Of a stretch of DNA of 35,391 nucleotides, positions 1-6,925 are shown one piece after another (position 1 is the first letter of the stretch; each line of letters starts with the position of its first letter). The notes beneath the pieces were generated by a model. The model ran no database searches. It worked only from the letters and a program-made list of their open reading frames with translations, and was not told the origin of the DNA. Source of the stretch: an uncultured Eubacterium sp. Lineage in GTDB: Bacteria > Bacillota > Clostridia > Lachnospirales > Lachnospiraceae. The stretch is taken from the NCBI GenBank assembly GCA_934316845.1, contig CAKRDZ010000031.1:1-35391 (forward strand), written 5' to 3'. A program made the translations under genes and the position numbers.

Positions 1-94
1 ATTGAAAACTTCCTCTCCGTTTAAATTCATACGGTACGCCCACCGCATCTCCAACAGCCAGTCCATAAACTGCTTCTTTTAATCTTCCTTCCAT
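1..94 (-). CDS. ADP-ribosylglycohydrolase, N-terminal 31 codons (cut by window edge)
   Basis: The leftward gene starts at 94 and runs off the left edge, so only about 31 codons are visible. The peptide begins MEGRLKEAVYGLAVGDAVGV and matches the start of the intact ADP-ribosylglycohydrolase at 8296-9120, with one base difference (R6 to K). GLAVGDAVG is the usual family opening, next to the first metal-binding segment. A GAAAGGAG ribosome-binding site sits 9 bases before ATG, directly after the stop of the 417-residue gene, so the two are co-transcribed. Known role of the family: removal of ADP-ribose from proteins or small molecules with Mg2+. Whether this copy is complete cannot be seen. Confidence 0.85.
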   Translation of the reverse strand, partial: MEGRLKEAVYGLAVGDAVGVPYEFKRRGSFQ

Positions 95-787
95 AATTTA
101 CCACTCCTTTCAACCTGCCATTTCATTGATATTTTTTACGACATGAATTTCTTCCTGCTCAGTGTCCGCCTCAAAAATGTCTGTGCTGTCATTTCCGGGC
201 TGTACGTCCATAATGTCCTCGATCTCCGCCAGGCTTTCTTCGCAAACGCCGGCAAGCGAAGGACAGTCAATGGTATCTGTAAGTGCATACAGACAATCCA
301 GCTCTTTTTCTTTCTCCTTGCGCTCGATACGGAGTTCTTTGAGTCTTTTGAACACTTTGTAGCCTTGTGCCACATTGTAGTTGGCATCTTCCGTTTGTAA
401 AAGAATCGCCTCGATCTCGTCATCGATTTCGTCAATGTCAAGCTGAATATTGGTTATGTACTGCTCTGCATTTCTGTAAAATTCTGCCTGCTGTCTTGCA
501 AAGGAGATCCAATCGTTTTGTTTTCCATCAAAAGGTGTATAGTTTCTTGTTTCCGTCATGGTTTCTTCACCGCCTTCATTTATATAGTGATGTTTCTTGA
601 TAACATTTTTTGTCTCGGTCACACTCAGGTCTTCTTTTTGCAAACGTCTGTCCTTCAATGTACAATTTTTAAATAATTCATCGAACTTTCTCGGCTTATA
701 TTTTCTGGTGTCCAGACCTTGAATACTTTTGAGCGCCTGCCTGGCTTTTCCCGCATTGGCACTGGTTCCCAGATTGATTTGAAAATA
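1..787. repeat. Duplicated block A, copy 1
   Basis: This stretch recurs in the same orientation at 9027-9621, with about 15 base differences by eye. Copy 2 lacks 192 bases relative to this copy (deleted between the 10-base repeats at 217-226 and 409-418). The block covers the start of the ADP-ribosylglycohydrolase gene and the 3' part of the 417-residue gene. The left boundary of the duplication lies outside the window. Confidence 0.95.
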
Positions 788-1363
788 CTCAACCCTTGTC
801 AGTTCGTCCTTTATCTCGCGCCGGTTTTCGCGGCACACTCGAAGAAGTTCGACCAGATCGACCGCCTCCTGATCGTCCGTCTCGCACAACTCAATATAAT
901 GCAGTACATCACATATTTTCTTGTCAATATCGGAAAGTTTTCGATTAATTTCATCGCGATATTTTCCAATGCCTGCCACAATATAAGTGAAGTGTGTCAA
1001 ATATTCCGCCCAGTCCATTTCCGACAGATCGTAAGAGAAAACACTTTTCTCGACCTGTTCTTCCACCTCATCATACGTCAATTCTTTTACCGGTGAAATA
1101 GGCTGCTCCTGTTCGGCAGCTTGATCGTGTTTTTCCTCTTGCTCCGTCTCATTTTCCATCGGAATCATACAATAAAAAGCCGCCTTTTTCCCGGCACCGA
1201 TTCGACGATTCGCCTGGGCAAACGTAAATATTTGCGCCTCTTGTGCACCCGCTGCCGTCACCAGCTGGTCTGCCTGATTTGTACGATAATAATTTCCACT
1301 ATAGTCCATAATGTAATATAAAGAATCTGTTCCCATAGGCACCTCCTGCATATCGCTCTTCAT
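110..1363 (-). CDS. 417-residue coiled-coil protein of unknown function
   Basis: I do not recognise a named family. Residues about 10-70 form a compact Tyr-rich segment (YYIMDYSGNYYR, then an Ala-rich stretch ending GKKAAFY). Two long charged alpha-helical stretches follow at about 130-200 and 285-355, with heptad-like Leu/Ile and many Glu/Lys, so coiled coils are likely. The middle (about 200-270) is basic, with many Lys and Arg. There is no signal peptide or membrane segment, so it is probably cytoplasmic. It is the third gene of a leftward operon: its start abuts the stop of the membrane-protein gene, and its stop is 15 bases before the ADP-ribosylglycohydrolase start. A decayed copy lies at 9136-9651. 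A scaffold or sensor role with the hydrolase is inference only. Confidence 0.85.
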   Translation of the reverse strand: MKSDMQEVPMGTDSLYYIMDYSGNYYRTNQADQLVTAAGAQEAQIFTFAQANRRIGAGKKAAFYCMIPMENETEQEEKHDQAAEQEQPISPVKELTYDEVEEQVEKSVFSYDLSEMDWAEYLTHFTYIVAGIGKYRDEINRKLSDIDKKICDVLHYIELCETDDQEAVDLVELLRVCRENRREIKDELTRVEYFQINLGTSANAGKARQALKSIQGLDTRKYKPRKFDELFKNCTLKDRRLQKEDLSVTETKNVIKKHHYINEGGEETMTETRNYTPFDGKQNDWISFARQQAEFYRNAEQYITNIQLDIDEIDDEIEAILLQTEDANYNVAQGYKVFKRLKELRIERKEKEKELDCLYALTDTIDCPSLAGVCEESLAEIEDIMDVQPGNDSTDIFEADTEQEEIHVVKNINEMAG

Positions 1364-1834
1364 TTAATACTCTTCTCCATATTCGTAATAAGCATCATCC
1401 ATCGCATCATCGACACCTTGAGCATAATCGCTGTCTTTCTCGTATCTGTTTTCATCATAGTCCTGTTGCATGTCAATGTCATCGTATCCATCAGAATAAG
1501 CACTGCAGGCATCTTCGTAATCAGACGAACCCGCAGATGAAGAATACGTCTTTGCCGAAGCAGATGATGATGTGCTTCCGGCAGATGAGCTATACGTGTA
1601 TGAACTATCCGAAGAAGATTCGTCTGATGTCGTGTTAGAACTGTCTGACGAATAAGTATGTCTTGAAAAACCATCATGCAAAAAGCAAAAACTGCTATCG
1701 GATCGTGCCTCATTGTCACAGCCTGCATGCAGACATGTCGTGTGTTTAGAACTTCCAGCCGCAACAATAATAATACCAAAAAGCCACACATAACCTAAAA
1801 ATGCTAAAATTTTTCCTATTGTATCGTCGTTCAT
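1364..1834 (-). CDS. Ser/Tyr-rich small membrane protein with a Cys/His cluster
   Basis: 156 residues from the ATG at 1834, which has GAGGAG 9 bases upstream; longer in-frame starts lie inside the preceding EF-hand gene and lack a site. Residues about 7-27 are one hydrophobic membrane segment. A Cys/His cluster follows (CLHAGCDNEA, then SSFCFLHDG), which could bind zinc. Next comes a low-complexity Ser/Thr/Tyr stretch and a very acidic Asp/Tyr-rich tail. This suggests a membrane-anchored protein with a flexible, highly charged tail. It sits between the EF-hand gene (29-base gap) and the 417-residue gene (no gap), so it belongs to the same transcript. Function unknown. Confidence 0.8.
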   Translation of the reverse strand: MNDDTIGKILAFLGYVWLFGIIIVAAGSSKHTTCLHAGCDNEARSDSSFCFLHDGFSRHTYSSDSSNTTSDESSSDSSYTYSSSAGSTSSSASAKTYSSSAGSSDYEDACSAYSDGYDDIDMQQDYDENRYEKDSDYAQGVDDAMDDAYYEYGEEY

Positions 1835-1863
1835 AATGTCCATCTCCTCGCTTAAGTTATTTG

Positions 1864-1992
1864 TCAAAAATCGCCGCCATCTCCAAACAAAGCATTGTGT
1901 TCTTCCCGGCTGGTACAAAGCATTTCCGCCGCAAGCACTTTCTCCGCCCAATCTACTTCTCCATCTCTATTAAAGTCCATCCAATCATGCAT
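1864..1992 (-). CDS. 42-residue EF-hand microprotein
   Basis: A small ORF starting MHDWMDFNRDGEVDWAEKVL and ending GDGGDF. Residues 6-17 form a canonical 12-position EF-hand loop: Asp1, Asn3, Asp5, Gly6, Val8, Asp9 and Glu12 are all in their expected places. A single EF hand usually needs a partner, so dimerisation or binding to another protein is likely (inference). A strong GGAGGG site lies 7 bases before ATG. It is the first gene of the leftward operon that continues with the membrane protein, the coiled-coil protein and the ADP-ribosylglycohydrolase. A longer ORF in another frame overlaps it but has no ribosome-binding site. Calcium binding is predicted from the loop; the role is unknown. 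Confidence 0.8.
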   Translation of the reverse strand: MHDWMDFNRDGEVDWAEKVLAAEMLCTSREEHNALFGDGGDF

Positions 1993-2060
1993 AACAAAGC
2001 CCTCCTTCAACTATTTTTTGTTGCTTTTATTTTCGTTTTCTATATATTACCATATTAGTT

Positions 2061-2076
2061 GTCCCAAAAATGGGAC
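2061..2076. promoter_or_regulatory. Palindrome upstream of the EF-hand operon
   Basis: GTCCCA-AAAA-TGGGAC is a perfect 6-bp inverted repeat about 70 bases before the EF-hand gene. On the minus strand its right arm overlaps a weak -35-like TTGGGA, followed 17 bases later by TATAGA. It could be an operator over the operon promoter; the promoter match itself is poor. Confidence 0.4.
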
Positions 2077-2123
2077 TTGTAAAAAATATTTGAAATTTTT
2101 TATATTAATGGTATTTTAATACG

Positions 2124-2158
2124 AAAAAAGCACCCTGCGTTATTTGCAATGTGCTTTT
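2124..2158 (-). terminator. Terminator of the two-gene 2157-2533 unit
   Basis: On the minus strand an 8-bp stem (AAAAGCAC / GTGCTTTT) closes an 18-nt loop and runs into T residues. It overlaps the stop codon of the 53-residue gene. Confidence 0.6.
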
Positions 2159-2318
2159 ACAATTCTTTTTCAATATCGTCAATGCTGATTTCTTCCGTGT
2201 CTATGTCACCATTTCTTTCTATATCTGCAATAAACGATTTTTTATCCTCAAATATTTCAACTATTGACGCCTTGCTTCCATCCTTCATCAATACTCTGTC
2301 ATACTTTTTAATTGTCAT
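2157..2318 (-). CDS. 53-residue small protein, DUF4926-like
   Basis: The peptide begins MTIKKYDRVLMKDGSKASIV and ends in an acidic tail. The pattern 'DRVLMKDGSKASIVEIFEDKK' followed by a Glu/Asp-Ile repeat resembles small SH3-like barrel proteins of the DUF4926 type, which often sit beside toxin or immunity genes; this is a weak resemblance from memory. Its ATG overlaps the stop of the preceding 72-residue gene by 4 bases (ATGA), so the two are translationally coupled. AAGGTGG lies before the start. A terminator follows directly. Confidence 0.6.
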   Translation of the reverse strand: MTIKKYDRVLMKDGSKASIVEIFEDKKSFIADIERNGDIDTEEISIDDIEKEL

Positions 2319-2533
2319 TTTTCCACCTTCTTCATTTCATAAATTTGTGATTCTAATTCTGCAAGTTCCAACTTTGCTTTTTCATTAATTTCTTTGAAAA
2401 GGTAATTATTTGAATCAAGCCCTTCCTTTTTCCAAATTCCCTCTTCCTTCGCTTTCTTTTCAATTTCATTTCTTTTTTCGTTCCATTTATCAAATATTTT
2501 TTTTGCTTCAACATTTGCTTCAACTCTATTCAT
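2315..2533 (-). CDS. 72-residue charged helical protein, possibly a C-terminal remnant
   Basis: From the ATG at 2533 (AGGAG 8 bases upstream) the peptide is almost entirely charged helix (starts MNRVEANVEAKKIFDKWNEK). I do not recognise it. It overlaps the 53-residue gene by 4 bases. The composition resembles the tail of a larger secreted or polymorphic-toxin-type protein, and a short frame at about 2535-2591 upstream could be a broken 5' part, but neither can be shown here. It lies 105 bases downstream of the ATPase gene on the same strand. Confidence 0.5.
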   Translation of the reverse strand: MNRVEANVEAKKIFDKWNEKRNEIEKKAKEEGIWKKEGLDSNNYLFKEINEKAKLELAELESQIYEMKKVEK

Positions 2534-2638
2534 TTGACCATCTCCTATGCCCAATGCCAAATTCTTTTGCCTGTTCTTTATTCATTCATCCACCTTCTCT
2601 TGTTCCAACAAATACAATGTACTTAATTCACTTTTGTT

Positions 2639-3934
2639 TTAGATACAAAATGCCGCATAAAGAGGAACGATTTTCTTTTTATCCTCAAAACCAAAATTCT
2701 TGGCAGACAGTTTAATGGCATATTCCGGCTGGTACGTATCCATATAAATTTTTAAACTTTTTGCCCTGGTATTATCGGCTGATTTCACTTCAATCGGAAT
2801 CAGTTTTCCATTCCTTTGGATGACAAAATCAATTTCTGCGCCTCTGGGAGATTCCCAGTAATAGGTATGATATCCATTAATCGTCAACTGCACATTTACA
2901 TAATTTTCAGCCATACCTCCCTTGAAATCATTCAGTTCCTCCACCATATAAAGAATATCATTCGCCATCAAATCTTTTTTCGCACAAAGCAAGCCAAGAT
3001 CCGATACATAAATTTTAAACGCATCGATATCCCGATAATTCTCCAATGGCTTTTTAACTTGTTCTACTTTATGAACCTGAGAAACTATTCCAGACAAACA
3101 GAGCCATTCGATAGCATTTTCAAATTCAGCTGCCCGTCCGCCTTTTTTAATCAGTTTATATTGAAAACGTGTATTCCTTTTTGATAACTGCACCGTTATA
3201 TTGTCATAAGCAAGCCTTGTTTTCTTAATTTCATTCAAATTATTATATTTGCTCATATCATTTAAATAACTGGCAAGTATTGTATCCTGCGTGTGCCGAA
3301 CCAAAATATAATCTTTCGTCTGGACAAACTGCATTACACATTCCGGCATACCACCAACCACCAGATATTGGCGGTAATACTGCATAGCTGCGTCATGAAG
3401 TGCCGATGGAAGAGGCGTATTATCATCAAAGCACTGTCTAATCTGATTTACAAGAGTATCCTCACCCAGCGCCAGCAAAAATTCTTCCATATCCATTGGA
3501 TACAGCGTTTTCATATCTACTTTGCCAACCGGGAAAGAGAATTTCGCCCGGTTTACAGCCACTCCAAGCAGGCTTCCGGCAACGATAACATGATATTCCG
3601 GTGCATCCTCACAAAAGTACTTTAGAGCGGTTAATGCCCGTTCACAAAGCTGTATTTCATCAAATACAATCAAGGTTTTTTCTTTTACAATCGTTTGTCC
3701 GGCAATATGTGATAAAATCGGAATTAAATATTCCGGACTGATATTTTCCTCAAATGTTTCATTTAATTTTGGATTCGTTTCAAAATTAAAATAAGCTACA
3801 TTTTCATAATGCATGCGTCCAAATTCCAAAATAGAATACGTTTTACCAACCTGTCTTGCCCCCTGTAGAATCAAGGGTTTGCGATGGCTGCTTTGTTTCC
3901 ATTCCCGTAAAAATTCCATTACTTTTCGATACAT
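2639..3934 (-). CDS. DUF4143-type AAA ATPase with C-terminal nuclease-like fold
   Basis: 431 residues. Walker A GARQVGKT at 25-32 and Walker B TLIVFDE at about 87-93 define an AAA_14-type ATPase. The C-terminal half carries the DUF4143 signature: Glu343, then GAEIDFVI with Asp369, then PIEVKS with Glu382 and Lys384. This is the E-D-ExK arrangement of PD-(D/E)XK folds. Members are common accessory proteins of uncertain role. The start at 3934 is chosen because AAGGAGG sits just upstream and a consensus promoter lies 30-60 bases upstream; a 65-residue in-frame extension reads through that promoter and is rejected. It stands alone between small-gene units. The promoter-side DNA is duplicated at 9622-9825, but the coding region is not. 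Confidence 0.85.
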   Translation of the reverse strand: MYRKVMEFLREWKQSSHRKPLILQGARQVGKTYSILEFGRMHYENVAYFNFETNPKLNETFEENISPEYLIPILSHIAGQTIVKEKTLIVFDEIQLCERALTALKYFCEDAPEYHVIVAGSLLGVAVNRAKFSFPVGKVDMKTLYPMDMEEFLLALGEDTLVNQIRQCFDDNTPLPSALHDAAMQYYRQYLVVGGMPECVMQFVQTKDYILVRHTQDTILASYLNDMSKYNNLNEIKKTRLAYDNITVQLSKRNTRFQYKLIKKGGRAAEFENAIEWLCLSGIVSQVHKVEQVKKPLENYRDIDAFKIYVSDLGLLCAKKDLMANDILYMVEELNDFKGGMAENYVNVQLTINGYHTYYWESPRGAEIDFVIQRNGKLIPIEVKSADNTRAKSLKIYMDTYQPEYAIKLSAKNFGFEDKKKIVPLYAAFCI

Positions 3935-3964
3935 AAATAAAACCTCCTTTGAAGTCTTACTTAC

Positions 3965-3993
3965 ATTATAAATATAATTCGTGTAAAAATCAA
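3965..3993 (-). promoter_or_regulatory. Sigma-A promoter of the ATPase gene
   Basis: On the minus strand TTGATT, 17 bases, then a perfect TATAAT, ending 31 bases before the ATG. The spacer contains half of an inverted repeat (GTGTAAA at 3981-3987 with TTTACAC at 4011-4017), and TTCGTG-type half-sites recur at 4024-4030 and 4057-4063 in reverse. This looks like an operator cluster. In the second copy of this DNA the -10 box is lost at the junction. Confidence 0.75.
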
Positions 3994-4178
3994 CATAAAA
4001 TTCATGAAAATTTACACTAAAATGCACGAACTTTTTTCTCTTTTTCACACTGATCGACACGAATACTGCTTTTATTGATTTTTCATCAATGCTCATTTTC
4101 AGCACAGATATCATGATGGCAGTCAGCATTCCACCTTCACCATCCGGCCCTCCGTGTCACGCTAAGGGATAGAAAAAA
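3976..4178. repeat. Duplicated block B, copy 1
   Basis: This 203-base block recurs in the same orientation at 9622-9825 with only a few differences. It holds the ATPase promoter region and 130 bases further upstream. It ends in the A-run at 4173-4178, where the upstream antitoxin/GNAT remnant begins. Confidence 0.95.
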
Positions 4179-4253
4179 GATACCCATCCTAGGGTACCTT
4201 CCTAATTCTTCCAACATGTTTTGTAAATTAACTTGATAATATTTAGATTGCAT
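4137..4253 (-). pseudogene. Beheaded GNAT-toxin-like gene, first ~25 codons only
   Basis: An ATG one base after the antitoxin-like stop opens a frame beginning MQSKYYQVNLQNMLEELG. From memory this resembles the N-terminus of GNAT-family acetyltransferases that follow such small antitoxin-like genes. After about 25 codons the frame enters duplicated block B at 4178 and ends at 4137, so nearly the whole enzyme is missing. The breakpoint coincides with the block B boundary, so the rearrangement removed the toxin. Family assignment from so few residues is tentative. Confidence 0.5.
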
Positions 4254-4254
4254 T

Positions 4255-4428
4255 TCACATATTTTCAAAGAATCTTTTGACACTCCCTTTGTCTAATTCT
4301 GTACATTCGCGACTATATTGTACTTCATTTTCTTTTACATACTTTGTTTTTTCTATCGCATCAGCAAATGAACGACAAAGTTTACTATCTCGTATTTTGA
4401 CTGTCTTTAATATACTTTTTGTTGCCAT
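4255..4428 (-). CDS. 57-residue antitoxin-like small protein
   Basis: The peptide begins MATKSILKTVKIRDSKLCRS and is basic, with a helical middle (FADAIEKTKY). Small proteins starting MATKS-I-K-V-IKD are known to me from Clostridia directly upstream of a GNAT protein, an arrangement typical of type II toxin-antitoxin pairs. GGAGG lies 8 bases before ATG and a full-consensus promoter lies 29 bases upstream. The partner starts one base after the stop but is truncated (4137-4253). If the reading is right, this is an orphan antitoxin that outlived its toxin. Confidence 0.6.
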   Translation of the reverse strand: MATKSILKTVKIRDSKLCRSFADAIEKTKYVKENEVQYSRECTELDKGSVKRFFENM

Positions 4429-4456
4429 TTCATCCGCCTCCTCTCTAATTTACATC

Positions 4457-4485
4457 ATTATACACAATAGAATTTGAAATGTCAA
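4457..4485 (-). promoter_or_regulatory. Full-consensus sigma-A promoter of the antitoxin-like gene
   Basis: On the minus strand TTGACA, exactly 17 bases, then TATAAT, a perfect match, ending 28 bases before the ATG at 4428. Confidence 0.85.
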
Positions 4486-4608
4486 CTTTCTTCTCATAAT
4501 ATGATAGCGTAAATTGTTTTTCTGATATTGGATATAATGTACTAAATAAATCTGTTCGTGGACCAGATTTGGACCGCGAATGGATTTATTTTTCGATAGT
4601 GTATAATA

Positions 4609-5105
4609 TTTTGTGTAAACTTTCAAACTGATGCAAGATAACATTACTCAGTTTGGAGGTTTTTATTATGGCAAGAAGAAAAAGTGATTCACCACAAAAA
4701 TCAGCAATGCGGGACATAATGTCTATTTTATTGGAATGGGCTCTTGACGAAGAGCTTAATGAGGAACTTGGGTATTCCAAATATGATTACCGCAACAAAG
4801 AGACTGATAACAGCCGGAATGGACATTCCAAGAAAACAATGCGTACCAGTTATGGGGATATGGACATTGCTATTCCGAGGGACCGCAAAGGAGTGTATGA
4901 ACCACTGCTGATTCCTAAATATCAGAATACAGTTCCACAGGCGATCGAGGCAGTTTATCCAAAGACCGAGATCCAGCAGTACATCATCCACCAGATCCGG
5001 AATACCACGAATAATGCAGATAGAGCAGAGAACCAAAATCTGGTCTCTGCTCTTAGTATAACTATCAATAAAATCTTATGTCAGTTTTTTTGAGTTTACA
5101 CAAAA
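4609..5105 (+). mobile_element. Internally deleted IS256-type element
   Basis: Thirteen-base perfect inverted repeats (TTTTGTGTAAACT at 4609-4621 and its complement at 5093-5105) flank a shortened IS256-family transposase gene. Weaker similarity extends outwards to about 4595 and 5119. Full elements are about 1.3 kb, so roughly two thirds is missing. I see no clear target-site duplication. It is probably a non-autonomous relic. Confidence 0.75.
4668..5093 (+). pseudogene. IS256-family transposase, internal deletion
   Basis: 141 residues from ATG 4668 (GGAGG 8 bases upstream). The first ~90 residues (…WALDEELNEELGYSKYDYRN… to …IPKYQNTV) are the usual N-terminal region of IS256/MULE-type transposases. 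Then the sequence jumps directly to PQAIEAVYPKTEIQQYIIHQ, which in full-length members lies after the first catalytic Asp segment, so the DDE core is removed. The last ~27 residues (from NNADRA) do not belong to the family. It cannot be an active transposase; it might still bind the element ends (inference). Confidence 0.8.
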
Positions 5106-5148
5106 CTTGAAACGGTCTCCCAGTGCGCGAACACCGGGGCTTTTCTTA

Positions 5149-6852
5149 CTATTCAAATTGAGCCACTTTGATTTCACGTATCATATCACGTAAATGTTCT
5201 GCTTCGTTATTCATTTCCTGGCTCGCTGCGGCACACTCTTCAGAAGTTGCTGAATTGCTTTGTACAACATCATTAATCTGTTCGATTCCTTCATTAATCT
5301 GCTGGATTTCCTCTGTCTGATTTGCAAGTGTATTTGCAATTCCTGATACTTCTTCGGTAATCAGCTTCGAACTTTTTGCGATATCTTGAAGCTGTTGGGC
5401 AGTTTCTCCTGCAAGCAAGACTCCTTTTCCGACAGCATTGACAGATGACTTAATTAATGCAGCCGATTCCTTTACTGCCTGTGCACTTTGATCTGCCAAT
5501 TGATTCACCTGATTAGCTACAACTGCAAATCCTCTTCCTGCCTCTCCGGCTCTTGCTGCTTCAATGGAAGCATTTAATGCAAGAAGATTTGTCTGCGATG
5601 CAATATCATTAATTGTTTCAATAATCTTATCTATCTGCATAGATGAATCCTTAATTTCAAGCATGGATTGAACCATCTCCTGCATCTTAGAATCGTTTTC
5701 TAAAATATGATCTCCAAGTTCCACTACTTTTGTACTTATTTCGCTGGCTGCCTCTGAATTTTGTCTTACCTGTTCTGAAACATTCTCAACTGTTGCCGTC
5801 AATTCTTCTACGGATGCTGCCTGATTCGTAGCTCCATCCGCCAACTCGGTTGCCCCTGCTGACACCTGTTCTGCGCCACTTGACACCTGATTGGAAGCTT
5901 GTTGTATACCTTTTACCATCTTCGCCATACTTTTTTCGAAATCCATAAAAGAGTTTGAAATTCCAATAAAGTCGCCCTTCCATTCTACATTAGGCTGCAC
6001 ATCAAAATTTCCTTCTGAAAACAGCTTCATTGCACGGTCGATATCATCTACATATGAACCAAGGATCCGAATGGATTTACGCATACTATGTGCCAAACAT
6101 CCAATTTCATCTTCTGAACGATAGTCTAATGTACTGTGCAAGTTTCCTTCTGTTAATTCTTTTGCAACATCCTCAACGGCTTGTAAAGGTTTTAAAATAC
6201 TGTAAAGAACTTTCTTGCTCGTTTTTCTTGAATTGATGCATGCCAAAATTAAAAAGAAAATAATACAAATAATGCCTGCAACAGCAGAAAGTATGGTGTT
6301 TCTTACTGTCCTGTTGCTGACTTCATCAGTAATATCATCTAGTTTTAAGGCAAGATTTACCAATTTATTTAATGCAGGAGTACATTTCGTAAGAATATCA
6401 TCAATTCCTTTCTGTTTCTGTCCGGATCTGATCTCATTCAAAATAGATGAACTTATAGTTTCCCAATCAGATAAGGCTGTTGCATATTCCTCATACTGCT
6501 TCTTTGAAACAACGCCCGATCTTTTTATTATTTTCAGCTGGGAATCGACATCGTCAAGTAAGTTTGCGATGGTCTTTTCATAACCATCATAAGATGATAT
6601 GTCGTCATTTAGTGCCATTTCTCTTACATTTCTTGCTGCAGCATTTATATCCACTCTGCACATCTTAACAGCTATATCAGAAGCATTAATTTTATTAACA
6701 TAATGTACAAGACTTGCAAACAACATGCCTATAGCTGCAATAGAAAGTATCCCAGAAATAAGCATCATTATAATTACTTTTTTATATCCGTAGTCTATTC
6801 TTTCTCGTAACTGCATGTTTTCAATTTTCGTTTTAAAAAATTTAGTGTACAT
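5149..6852 (-). CDS. Methyl-accepting chemotaxis protein
   Basis: 567 residues. One membrane segment at about 26-49, a helical extracellular sensor domain (about 50-185, four-helix-bundle type), a second membrane segment at about 187-206, a HAMP linker at about 208-260, then a long cytoplasmic helical hairpin. The signalling tip at about 415-449 is textbook (INDIASQTNLLALNASIEAA, then GEAGRGFAVVA), which contacts CheA/CheW. Many Gln/Glu pairs around 320-370 are potential methylation sites. A GAAAGGA site precedes the start at 6852. No other chemotaxis gene is nearby, so it feeds a system encoded elsewhere. It is divergent from the AraC-type regulator, which may control it. The ligand cannot be read from the sequence. 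Confidence 0.95.
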   Translation of the reverse strand: MYTKFFKTKIENMQLRERIDYGYKKVIIMMLISGILSIAAIGMLFASLVHYVNKINASDIAVKMCRVDINAAARNVREMALNDDISSYDGYEKTIANLLDDVDSQLKIIKRSGVVSKKQYEEYATALSDWETISSSILNEIRSGQKQKGIDDILTKCTPALNKLVNLALKLDDITDEVSNRTVRNTILSAVAGIICIIFFLILACINSRKTSKKVLYSILKPLQAVEDVAKELTEGNLHSTLDYRSEDEIGCLAHSMRKSIRILGSYVDDIDRAMKLFSEGNFDVQPNVEWKGDFIGISNSFMDFEKSMAKMVKGIQQASNQVSSGAEQVSAGATELADGATNQAASVEELTATVENVSEQVRQNSEAASEISTKVVELGDHILENDSKMQEMVQSMLEIKDSSMQIDKIIETINDIASQTNLLALNASIEAARAGEAGRGFAVVANQVNQLADQSAQAVKESAALIKSSVNAVGKGVLLAGETAQQLQDIAKSSKLITEEVSGIANTLANQTEEIQQINEGIEQINDVVQSNSATSEECAAASQEMNNEAEHLRDMIREIKVAQFE

Positions 6853-6888
6853 AATTCATGGGTTCCTTTCTTATAGATTGTCTTTTTA

Positions 6889-6900
6889 ATTCTATAGAAT
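6889..6900. promoter_or_regulatory. Palindrome in the MCP/AraC divergent spacer
   Basis: ATTCTATAGAAT is a perfect 12-base palindrome 37 bases before the chemoreceptor start. It could be a regulator site; no clear promoter for the chemoreceptor was seen around it. Confidence 0.3.
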
Positions 6901-6925
6901 TTTATCATTCTCATATATATATTTC

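Noticed and set aside
3935..4129. 65-residue N-terminal extension of the DUF4143 ATPase
   Set aside because: It reads through the consensus promoter and duplicated block B; the inner ATG has a proper AAGGAGG site.
4277..4477. 66-residue plus-strand frame
   Set aside because: It is antisense to the antitoxin-like gene, which has a consensus promoter and SD; this frame has neither.
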